Below are positions 1-4,256 of a stretch of DNA of 8,761 nt, in pieces (the first letter of the stretch is position 1; each line of letters starts with the position of its first letter). This DNA is from Lentisphaeria bacterium UBA1791. Lineage in GTDB: Bacteria; Verrucomicrobiota; Lentisphaeria; Victivallales; Victivallaceae. The notes below the pieces were generated by a model that searched no databases, was not told where the DNA came from, and worked only from the letters and a program-made list of their open reading frames with translations. Position numbers and translations under genes: made by a program. Location: contig DCFZ01000015.1 in assembly GCA_002314455.1 (NCBI GenBank), positions 12,778 through 21,538 of the forward strand, given 5' to 3'.

Positions 1-18
1 GGCTCCCTCAACCAGCCA
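1..18 (+). tRNA. Possible 3' end of a tRNA (partial, cut by window start)
   Basis: The first 18 bases can be read as the last part of a tRNA. 3-7 (CTCCC) would be the 3' strand of the T stem, 8-14 (TCAACCA) the 3' strand of the acceptor stem, 15 a G discriminator and 16-18 an encoded CCA. The implied 5' acceptor strand, TGGTTGA, together with a G discriminator would suit a glutamine tRNA, but the anticodon and all other arms lie outside the window. The GG at 1-2 is not a typical end of a T loop. It could be chance; this is an inference from very little sequence. Confidence 0.27.
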
Positions 19-31
19 CGGGCTGGATTTT
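12..31 (+). terminator. Short hairpin with T-rich tail, terminator-like
   Basis: CCAGCC (12-17) pairs perfectly with GGCTGG (21-26) around an ACG triloop, followed by ATTTTG. This is a compact, weak intrinsic-terminator shape for + strand transcription entering from the left. Its left arm overlaps the CCA of the possible tRNA end, an arrangement known for tRNA terminators. The T-run is only four bases, so strength is doubtful. Confidence 0.4.
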
Positions 32-48
32 GTACTTCAGGCGGTTCC

Positions 49-81
49 GCAAGCGTGACAGGCGTTGCCCGTCACGCTCGC
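49..81. repeat. Inverted repeat / stem-loop
   Basis: AGCGTGAC (52-59) is the exact reverse complement of GTCACGCT (71-78). Inside it, GGC (61-63) can pair with GCC (67-69) around GTT. Outside it, GC (49-50) can pair with GC (80-81). The result is a stable imperfect hairpin with no T-tract on either side, so it looks like a repeat element and not a terminator. Confidence 0.5.
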
Positions 82-123
82 GGTTCGTCTATATTGTTAC
101 CGCCCGAAAAGCATATGTCCCAT

Positions 124-161
124 GCGGGGCTTTGCTACGCTCTGCCGCTTCGCCCGCCCCG
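124..161. repeat. GC-rich imperfect inverted repeat
   Basis: CGGGGC (125-130) is complementary to GCCCCG (156-161), enclosing 25 bases with further GC-rich partial complementarity. The look is that of a REP-type or other dispersed palindromic element. No second copy is present in this window, so dispersal is unproven. Confidence 0.3.
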
Positions 162-223
162 ACTGCTTAAGGTGAGTAACAGGGGCAAATATACCTGCGC
201 CAATTAGCTTATGATGCGAGCTG

Positions 224-244
224 TTCGCGGCGCCGCCGCGAGAC
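224..244. repeat. GC palindrome, copy 1
   Basis: CGCGGC and GCCGCG, extended by a T-A pair, form a 7-bp stem (225-231 with 235-241) around a GCC loop. The 21 bases here, including the flanking GAC, recur identically at 320-340. There is no T-tract, so terminator function is not indicated. Confidence 0.65.
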
Positions 245-273
245 TACCATCAGCCTATGCCCACGTTGGTTTA

Positions 274-309
274 GTCCGACAAGTCTGACAAGTCTGACAA
301 GTCCGACAA
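274..309. repeat. Tandem 9-nt repeat, four copies
   Basis: Four contiguous 9-nt units cover exactly 36 bases: GTCCGACAA, GTCTGACAA, GTCTGACAA and GTCCGACAA. The only variation is C/T at the fourth base, and the outer units match each other as do the inner ones. The array sits between the two copies of the GC palindrome. The period is a multiple of three, but no ORF uses it. Confidence 0.9.
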
Positions 310-319
310 AGACGCCCAT

Positions 320-340
320 TTCGCGGCGCCGCCGCGAGAC
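320..340. repeat. GC palindrome, copy 2
   Basis: This is an exact second copy of the 21 bases at 224-244, offset by 96 bp, with the same 7-bp stem (321-327 with 331-337). The two copies bracket the 9-nt tandem array, suggesting that palindrome plus array travel or expand as a composite element. Confidence 0.65.
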
Positions 341-398
341 AAATCGTTTGTATTACTCCCCCACTCATTTGCAGGCCGATCATGCATCGGTTAAACGG

Positions 399-473
399 AA
401 ACCCCCTTTTATCGTTGTTGAAAACGGCTAAAAAGGGTTGTTTTTCGATGATTTTTTGAGATAAAGGGGGTTT
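399..473. repeat. 11-bp perfect inverted repeat with 53-nt spacer
   Basis: AAACCCCCTTT (399-409) is the exact reverse complement of AAAGGGGGTTT (463-473). Two T bases continue after the right arm, so as RNA it could act as a loose terminator of rightward transcription; it could equally be a protein-binding inverted repeat upstream of the promoter. The loop is long, which argues against an efficient terminator. Confidence 0.45.
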
Positions 474-496
474 TTCGTTAAAAAAACGCGAAAAAA
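471..496. repeat. Small T/A-rich stem-loop
   Basis: TTTTTCG (471-477) pairs with CGAAAAA (490-496) across 11 bases. It overlaps the right arm of the 399-473 inverted repeat, so the two pairings compete. Homopolymer content makes chance occurrence fairly likely. Confidence 0.25.
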
Positions 497-519
497 TGGT
501 GATTTTTTGCAGTTTCGAC

Positions 520-546
520 TTGCTAAAACGGCGATTTGGATATATT
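520..546 (+). promoter_or_regulatory. Candidate sigma70-type promoter for the rplV operon
   Basis: TATATT (541-546) matches the -10 consensus at five of six positions, within an AT-rich stretch. TTGCTA (520-525) matches the -35 consensus at four of six, but the spacing to TATATT is only 15 nt; using TATTTT at 543-548 gives 17 nt with a poorer -10. Transcription would start near 553-556, just before the first leader stem-loop. The call rests on consensus likeness and position only. Confidence 0.33.
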
Positions 547-556
547 TTATATGCCT

Positions 557-595
557 ATCGTAGTGGAAAAGTGTCTTTTTCACAGGGATAACGAT
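557..595 (+). promoter_or_regulatory. Leader stem-loop 1
   Basis: GTGGAAAAG (563-571) pairs with CTTTTTCAC (575-583) around a TGT triloop, with one G-T wobble. An outer helix ATCGT (557-561) with ACGAT (591-595) is separated by a single base on the left and seven (584-590) on the right. The right internal loop contains AGGG, and the outer helix covers two bases of the ATG at 594, so the structure could mask the start of the small ORF beginning there. Confidence 0.45.
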
Positions 596-734
596 GCCTT
601 TTACCGTAGCGAAAACGGCGTCGGAAAGCAAAAAGATCGAATCTGTTGATGCAAAAGATTCGGTTTTTTCCTTTCCGATGAGGTTTGGTAAAAAGCATTG
701 GTCGTTGGTTCGACAGTGCAATTTGCGGGGTTGA
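594..734 (+). CDS. Candidate small upstream ORF (46 aa), unknown function
   Basis: An ATG at 594 is preceded at 6 nt by AGGG (584-587), a fair Shine-Dalgarno match, and opens 46 codons ending in TGA at 732-734. The predicted peptide starts MPFTVAKTAS and ends LVRQCNLRG. It is lysine- and serine-rich in its first half, with no recognisable domain, signal peptide or membrane segment. It lies wholly inside the leader of rplV, starts in the 3' strand of stem-loop 1 and runs through the terminator-like stem-loop 2, so ribosomes translating it would melt that structure. It may be a regulatory leader peptide, or a chance frame in AT-rich DNA; nothing in the sequence proves expression. Confidence 0.22.
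   Translation: MPFTVAKTASESKKIESVDAKDSVFSFPMRFGKKHWSLVRQCNLRG
619..680 (+). terminator. Leader stem-loop 2: long hairpin with A-tract/T-tract, attenuator-like
   Basis: CGAATC (638-643) pairs with GATTCG (657-662) around 13 nt and is followed by G and six T (664-669), a terminator shape. An A-tract (630-634) pairs with the T-tract, and TCGGAAAG (621-628) pairs exactly with CTTTCCGA (671-678). C619-G680 and a G-T wobble extend it. The whole is a 62-nt hairpin broken only by a C-C mismatch and a bulged A. The A-tract makes it potentially bidirectional. Its place between the likely promoter and rplV fits an attenuator or a protein-binding leader element. Confidence 0.5.
695..719 (+). promoter_or_regulatory. 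Leader stem-loop 3
   Basis: GCATT (695-699) with AGTGC (715-719) and GTCG (701-704) with CGAC (711-714) form a nine-pair stem containing one G-T wobble and one bulged G (700). The stem closes a TTGGTT hexaloop. It follows stem-loop 2 by 14 nt and completes a row of three hairpins. Confidence 0.4.
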
Positions 735-902
735 AAACGAGTGAAATCGCGGCGACCCAAAGGAAAATTCGAGCTTGATTGTGCGAATTTCAAGTTCAAA
801 AGAGTTTTCCGGCGGAGGGAAGTTGCCGGGAAGAAGCGAGGATTCAGCTTCCGGCGGAGCGGCGGGGAAGGCCGATCCGCGAATTACAACAGGAAACCGA
901 TT

Positions 903-1232
903 ATGGAAGTTAGAGCATTGACTAAAAATGTGCGTATTTCTCCGGAAAAGGCGCGTCAGGTTTCGCGTCTGATCCAGGGAAAGAGCGTGGTCGAGGCGCT
1001 GGCGATCGTCGATTTGAGCCCCCGCAAGGCGGCGGTGCTCATCGGCAAGACCTTGCGCTCTGCGGTCGCCAACGCCGAGAACAACAGCGACGTCAATCGT
1101 CAGGCGCTGACCGTCAAGGCGGCGCTGGTCAGTCCGGGACCGATCATCAAGCGGTTCCGCCCCAAGGCGCGCGGTTCGGCGGGCCGGATCCGGAAACGGA
1201 CCAGCCATCTCGAAGTCGTTTTGACCGATTAA
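903..1232 (+). CDS. rplV: 50S ribosomal protein L22
   Basis: L22 binds 23S rRNA early in assembly, and its long beta-hairpin lines the nascent-peptide exit tunnel. The 109-residue product begins MEVRALTKNVRISPEKAR, the usual L22 start, and carries the conserved core SVVEALAIVDLSPRKAA (28-44). The C-terminal hairpin and signature region (about 78-108) includes FRPKARGSAGRIRKRTSH. The length is normal for the family. The start at 903 is chosen because it has AGGA at 891-894 with good spacing and matches the family N-terminus. The same frame stays open upstream to a GTG at 741, which would add 54 basic residues unlike any known L22 extension. It is the first gene of the cluster here; rpsS, its normal upstream neighbour, is not present. 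The probable promoter and structured leader lie directly upstream. Confidence 0.96.
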   Translation: MEVRALTKNVRISPEKARQVSRLIQGKSVVEALAIVDLSPRKAAVLIGKTLRSAVANAENNSDVNRQALTVKAALVSPGPIIKRFRPKARGSAGRIRKRTSHLEVVLTD

Positions 1233-1252
1233 TCAACAAAAGGGAATTGATC

Positions 1253-1960
1253 GTGGGACAAAAAGTTAATCCGATCGGATTGAGAACCGCCCTTACCCGC
1301 AATTGGGAATCGCGCTGGTTCGCCGACAAAAAAGTCGACGGCCGCACCCAGTTCGGTGATTGGCTCCATGAGGATTTGGCGATCCGTGGCTACATCAAAT
1401 CGAAATTCGTCCAGGCGGCGATCGCTCGCATTCAGATCGAGCGTTTTGCCAACCGCGTGCGGGTGACGATTTTCTCGGCTCGCCCCGGTGTACTCATCGG
1501 CAAGAAGGGCGCTGAATTGGATGCGTTGCGCGGCGAAGTCGCCAAGCTCGCTCCCGGGAAAGAGATCTTTGTCGACGTCAGCGAATTGCGCCGCGCCGAG
1601 ACCAACGCGCAGTTGGTCGCCGAAAGCATCGCTCAGCAGCTGGAACGCCGTATCGGCTTCCGCCGCGCGATGAAGCGCGCCATCCAGTCCGCCATGGACA
1701 TGGGTGCCGACGGGATCAAGATCAACTGCGCCGGTCGTCTGGGCGGGGCTGAACTCGCTCGCGAGGAGCAGTACAAGGAAGGCCGTGTGCCGCTGCACAC
1801 GTTGCGTGCCAACATCGACTACGGTTTTACCGAAGCGAATACGACTGCCGGCAAGATCGGCGTCAAGGTTTGGATTTGTCATAAGGACTCTGCGGAGGAA
1901 GAAGATCATGCCGTTAATGCCAAAAAGAGTAAAGTACAGAAAGGTTCAGCGCGGAAGTAA
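1253..1960 (+). CDS. rpsC: 30S ribosomal protein S3
   Basis: S3 lies at the mRNA entry site of the small subunit and helps unwind mRNA. The product has 235 residues. MGQKVNPIGLR is the standard N-terminus. A type-2 KH domain has its GVLIGKKGAEL loop at 79-89. The C-terminal domain contains GRLGGAELAR (161-170), EGRVPLHTLRANIDYG (about 177-191) and GKIGVKVWI (200-208). The GTG at 1253 is taken as the start because it gives the family N-terminus and follows AAGGGA by about 8 nt; a TTG at 1247 sits too close to that site. After the conserved core, a charged tail of 27 residues overlaps the beginning of rplP by 53 nt in another frame. The gene follows rplV after 20 nt. Confidence 0.96.
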   Translation: MGQKVNPIGLRTALTRNWESRWFADKKVDGRTQFGDWLHEDLAIRGYIKSKFVQAAIARIQIERFANRVRVTIFSARPGVLIGKKGAELDALRGEVAKLAPGKEIFVDVSELRRAETNAQLVAESIAQQLERRIGFRRAMKRAIQSAMDMGADGIKINCAGRLGGAELAREEQYKEGRVPLHTLRANIDYGFTEANTTAGKIGVKVWICHKDSAEEEDHAVNAKKSKVQKGSARK

Positions 1961-2321
1961 CGCCGGTCTCGCGACGACCAACAACAAGTTGGACTTCGGA
2001 GAATTCGCGTTGCAATCGCTGACCCGTGGGTACGTTACCAACAATCAGATCGAAGCTGCCCGTGTGGCGATCAACCGTCACTTGAAACGTCGCGGCAAAG
2101 TGTGGATCCGTCTTTTCCCCTTCCGCAGCTTCACCAAGAAGCCGTTGGAAGTCCGTATGGGTAAGGGAAAGGGCGCCGTCGAAGGCTGGGTCGCTCCGGT
2201 TCTGCCCGGGCGCGTGCTCTTCGAAGTTTCCGGCTGCAGCGAAGCCGTGGCGAAAGAGGCGATGAGCCGCGCCGCCAACAAGCTCTGCTTGCGTTGTAAA
2301 TTCCTGTCCCGTGAAGCGTAG
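1908..2321 (+). CDS. rplP: 50S ribosomal protein L16
   Basis: L16 binds 23S rRNA near the peptidyl-transferase centre and the A-site tRNA, and is a late assembly protein. The 137-residue product carries MPKRVKYRKVQRG at its N-terminus and the L16 signature RMGKGKGAVEGWVAPV (83-98) followed by LPGRVLFE. The arginine of RMGKGKG corresponds to the one hydroxylated in E. coli. The start at 1908 is preferred because GGAGGA (1894-1899) lies 8 nt upstream; a second ATG at 1917 would remove three residues. The first 17 codons lie inside the end of rpsC in a shifted frame, so translation is likely coupled to S3. rpmC follows after 11 nt. Confidence 0.95.
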   Translation: MPLMPKRVKYRKVQRGSNAGLATTNNKLDFGEFALQSLTRGYVTNNQIEAARVAINRHLKRRGKVWIRLFPFRSFTKKPLEVRMGKGKGAVEGWVAPVLPGRVLFEVSGCSEAVAKEAMSRAANKLCLRCKFLSREA

Positions 2322-2332
2322 GAGTAGGAATC

Positions 2333-2539
2333 ATGGAAAACAAAGCGTTGAAAGAACTCACCGACGTCGAATTGACGGCGAAAATCGCCGAATTGCGTCG
2401 TGAGAAGTTGAATCTCAAGATTCAGTCCCGCACCGGGCAGTTGGAAAAGACCGCCCACGTCCGCGAGGTTCGCCGCGATATCGCGCGTTGCCTCACCGAA
2501 GTGACGGCGCGGGCGGCGAAAGCCGAGGTGGCAAAATGA
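2333..2539 (+). CDS. rpmC: 50S ribosomal protein L29
   Basis: L29 is a small two-helix protein at the peptide tunnel exit, close to the docking site for SRP and trigger factor. The 68-residue product has the family pattern: LKELTDVELTAKIAELRREK in the first helix and a second basic helix, VREVRRDIARCLTEV. The length is typical. The ATG is preceded by GGAGTAGGA (2321-2329). The stop overlaps the rpsQ start as ATGA (2536-2539), which points to translational coupling. The position between rplP and rpsQ is canonical. Confidence 0.94.
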   Translation: MENKALKELTDVELTAKIAELRREKLNLKIQSRTGQLEKTAHVREVRRDIARCLTEVTARAAKAEVAK

Positions 2540-2814
2540 GTGAAGAAAAAGTCGTTTCCCGCGGCAACCGCAAGGAGCGGGTCGGCGTTGTCGTCAGCGA
2601 TAAGCAGGACAAGACCATTGTCGTCAAAGTCGAGCGTCGCACGACCCATCCGCTCTATCACAAGGTCGTCAAGATCAGCAAGAACTTTGCCGCTCATGAC
2701 GAGAAGAACGAGGCGAAAGTCGGCGATACCGTCCGTATCGTTGAAACCCGCCCGATGAGCCGCAACAAGCGTTGGCGTTTGCTTGAGATCGTCATGCACG
2801 CCGTGCAAGAGTAA
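2536..2814 (+). CDS. rpsQ: 30S ribosomal protein S17
   Basis: S17 is an OB-fold primary binding protein of 16S rRNA that helps shape the 5' domain of the small subunit. The product has 92 residues. The core GVVVSDKQDKTIVVKVER (17-34) is followed by HPLYHKVVKISK and by the signature GDTVRIVETRPMSRNKRW (63-80). The ATG shares bases with the rpmC stop (ATGA), with GAGGTGG (2525-2531) as ribosome-binding site inside rpmC. A slightly long, charged N-terminus (MSEEKVVSRGNRKER) precedes the fold. Confidence 0.95.
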   Translation: MSEEKVVSRGNRKERVGVVVSDKQDKTIVVKVERRTTHPLYHKVVKISKNFAAHDEKNEAKVGDTVRIVETRPMSRNKRWRLLEIVMHAVQE

Positions 2815-2832
2815 CGCCGGGGAGAATACACT

Positions 2833-3198
2833 ATGATTCAGATGCAGAGTATTCTGGACGTTGCCGACAATTCCGGCGCCAAGTCGCTGTTGACGATCAC
2901 TGTGCTCGGGCAGAGCCGCAAGTTCGCCCGCATCGGTGACATCGTCAGCTGCGCGGTCGAGGAAGCTCTTCCCGACGGTACCGTCAAGCGTCGTCAGCGC
3001 GTCAAGGCGGTGATCGTCCGCACCAAGAGCAAGATCCGTCGTCCCGATGGTTCTTACTTGAGCTTCGACGACAACGCCGCGGTGATCATCGACAAGGATA
3101 AGAATCCGGTCGGTACCCGTATTTTCGGACCTGTCGCCCGCGAATTGCGCGACAAGGATTTCATCAAGATCATTTCGCTGGCGCCGGAGGTGCTGTAA
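2833..3198 (+). CDS. rplN: 50S ribosomal protein L14
   Basis: L14 lies at the subunit interface, takes part in intersubunit bridges and contacts the region where the silencing factor RsfS binds. The 121-residue product is near the usual 122. It starts MIQMQSILDVADNSGAK and has RRQRVKAVIVRTKSKIRRPD in the middle. It ends with IGTRIFGPV-type sequence (GTRIFGPVARELRDKDF) and the nearly invariant IISLAPEVL. GGGGAG (2819-2824) is the ribosome-binding site. The gene is 18 nt after rpsQ and one base before rplX. Confidence 0.97.
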   Translation: MIQMQSILDVADNSGAKSLLTITVLGQSRKFARIGDIVSCAVEEALPDGTVKRRQRVKAVIVRTKSKIRRPDGSYLSFDDNAAVIIDKDKNPVGTRIFGPVARELRDKDFIKIISLAPEVL

Positions 3199-3199
3199 T

Positions 3200-3505
3200 A
3201 TGAAAAATTATCATGTCTGCAAAGGCGACAGCGTCAAAGTGATTGCCGGCAACTTCAAGGGTGCCGAAGCGACGATCAAAGCGATGCTGCCTGCGAAAGA
3301 CCGCGTCGTGCTCGAGATCGCCGGCGAAGCTCCCTGCAAGCTCGGCAAGCGCACGCTGAAAAAGAGCCGCACCAACCCCAATGGCGGTATGGTGGAGCGT
3401 TCGGTCTCGGTGCACGTTTCCAACGTCGCGCTGACCGAAGCGGGCAAAAAAGCCAAGGCCGAAGCCAAGGCGGCGCGTGACGCCAAAAAGGATGGAGCCA
3501 AGTAA
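3200..3505 (+). CDS. rplX: 50S ribosomal protein L24
   Basis: L24 is an assembly-initiating 23S rRNA-binding protein that later sits near the tunnel exit. The 101-residue product has an N-terminal KOW motif, KGDSVKVIAGNFKGAEATI (8-26), and the conserved VHVSNVAL (71-78). The middle part (about 40-62) is less like the standard VNIVKKH segment of the family. The C-terminus is an Ala/Lys-rich tail (about 81-101) of low complexity. The gap to rplN is a single base; the GGAGG at 3186-3190, inside rplN, serves as ribosome-binding site. Confidence 0.93.
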   Translation: MKNYHVCKGDSVKVIAGNFKGAEATIKAMLPAKDRVVLEIAGEAPCKLGKRTLKKSRTNPNGGMVERSVSVHVSNVALTEAGKKAKAEAKAARDAKKDGAK

Positions 3506-3507
3506 AA

Positions 3508-4044
3508 ATGCCTGATATGAAGAAAAAATATGTCGAAGAGGTTCGTTCGGCGCTCGCCGCGAAACTCGGGATCGCCAACGTGATGCAGATTCCGAAGTTG
3601 AGCAAGATCGTCATTTCGACCGGTATCTCTTCGTCGATGGAACGCGACGCTTTTGCCGAAGCCAAAAAGCACATCGCCGCGATGGCGGGTCAGGAACCCG
3701 TGATCACCAAGGCGAAAAAGAACGTCGCCAACTTCAAACTCCGCGTCGGTATGAACACGGGCGTCATGGTTACGCTCCGCGGCAACCGTATGTATGAGTT
3801 TCTCGATCGTTTCGTCCACAACGCCTTGCCGCGTATCCGCGACTTCCGCGGTGTGCCCCGCAAGGGCTTTGACGGCGTCGGCAACTACAACCTCGGCATC
3901 ACCGATCTCTCGGTCTTCACCGAAGTCGATGCCGACAAGTTGAAGTATCCGCTCGGCGTGAACATTACGATGGTCACCACCGCCAAAACGGATGATGCGG
4001 CGCGTGAATTGCTCACGATGATGGAAGTTCCGTTTGGGGAGTAG
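3508..4044 (+). CDS. rplE: 50S ribosomal protein L5
   Basis: L5 binds 5S rRNA and forms part of the central protuberance, contacting P-site tRNA and the small subunit. The 178-residue product is of normal length. Family segments in order are MQIPKLSKIVISTGI (26-40), QEPVITKAKKNVANFKLRVG (62-81), VTLRGNRMYEFLDR (88-101), the highly conserved LPRIRDFRGV (107-116) and FDGVGNYNLGI (121-131), then NITMVTTAKTDDAARELL. The usual NMGVG stretch near residue 38 reads STGIS here, a mild divergence. The start is 3 nt after the rplX stop, with GGAG at 3494-3497. Confidence 0.96.
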   Translation: MPDMKKKYVEEVRSALAAKLGIANVMQIPKLSKIVISTGISSSMERDAFAEAKKHIAAMAGQEPVITKAKKNVANFKLRVGMNTGVMVTLRGNRMYEFLDRFVHNALPRIRDFRGVPRKGFDGVGNYNLGITDLSVFTEVDADKLKYPLGVNITMVTTAKTDDAARELLTMMEVPFGE

Positions 4045-4050
4045 AGTATT

Positions 4051-4236
4051 ATGGCGAAACTCAGTTTGATGGTCAAAGCCGCTCGTCCGAATAAATTCGC
4101 GGTCCGCAACTATACGCGCTGCAAGGCGTGCGGTCGTCCGCGTGCTTATATCGGCAAGTTCCAGCTTTGTCGTATTTGTTTCCGCGAACTGGCGTCCAAG
4201 GGGCAGATCCCCGGCGTGACCAAGGCCAGTTGGTAA
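4051..4236 (+). CDS. rpsZ: 30S ribosomal protein S14, zinc-binding short form
   Basis: S14 is a late-binding protein of the 30S head near S3 and S10. The 61-residue product is the short, zinc-ribbon form: Cys24-x2-Cys27 and Cys40-x2-Cys43, spaced by 12 residues, as in Thermus and Bacillus type Z. The conserved C-terminus is FRELASKGQIPGVTKASW. The start MAKLSLMVKAAR is slightly unusual but the length is standard. GGGGAG (4036-4041) lies 9 nt upstream, and the gap to rplE is 6 nt. Whether a zinc-free paralogue exists elsewhere cannot be seen here. The symbol rpsN is also used for this gene. Confidence 0.95.
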   Translation: MAKLSLMVKAARPNKFAVRNYTRCKACGRPRAYIGKFQLCRICFRELASKGQIPGVTKASW

Positions 4237-4256
4237 TCGGAAGGGAGACTTTAGTT

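Larger units (their letters stand above)
19..370. other. Repeat-rich non-coding stretch
   Basis: No convincing protein-coding frame is present in these 350 bases on either strand. The stretch contains several hairpins, a duplicated GC-rich palindrome and a tandem 9-nt array, each listed separately. The character is that of dispersed intergenic repeat elements, not of a decayed gene. In particular, nothing here resembles the rpsS (S19) gene that normally lies just upstream of rplV. Confidence 0.6.
371..902 (+). promoter_or_regulatory. AT-rich upstream region and 5' leader of rplV
   Basis: These 530 bases hold no recognisable protein homologue. GC content counted over 421-660 is about 37%, well below the neighbouring genes. 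The region contains inverted repeats (399-496), a plausible promoter (520-546), three consecutive stem-loops (557-719), further 5-7 bp stems (765-790 and 809-829) and a small ORF (594-734). It most likely supplies the promoter and an untranslated leader of roughly 350 nt for the ribosomal operon. The region from 741 to 902 is also open in the rplV frame and could in principle be an extension of L22. Confidence 0.55.

Noticed and set aside
274..309. CRISPR-like array
   Set aside because: The 9-nt units are directly adjacent with no spacers, and no cas genes are present.
551..649. Second small + strand ORF (ATG at 551, 32 codons)
   Set aside because: It has no ribosome-binding site and its ATG would lie at or before the predicted transcription start.
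428..799. Minus-strand open frame of 123 codons in the leader
   Set aside because: Its composition follows the AT-rich leader DNA and it shows no recognisable motif. It overlaps the stem-loops, which explain the sequence better.
1229..1909. Minus-strand open frame of 226 codons opposite rpsC
   Set aside because: It is the antisense shadow of a conserved ribosomal gene, with no homology signal.
4128..4256. N-terminal extension of S8 overlapping rpsZ
   Set aside because: The conserved S8 start at 4257 has its own ribosome-binding site. The extension is just an out-of-frame reading of rpsZ.
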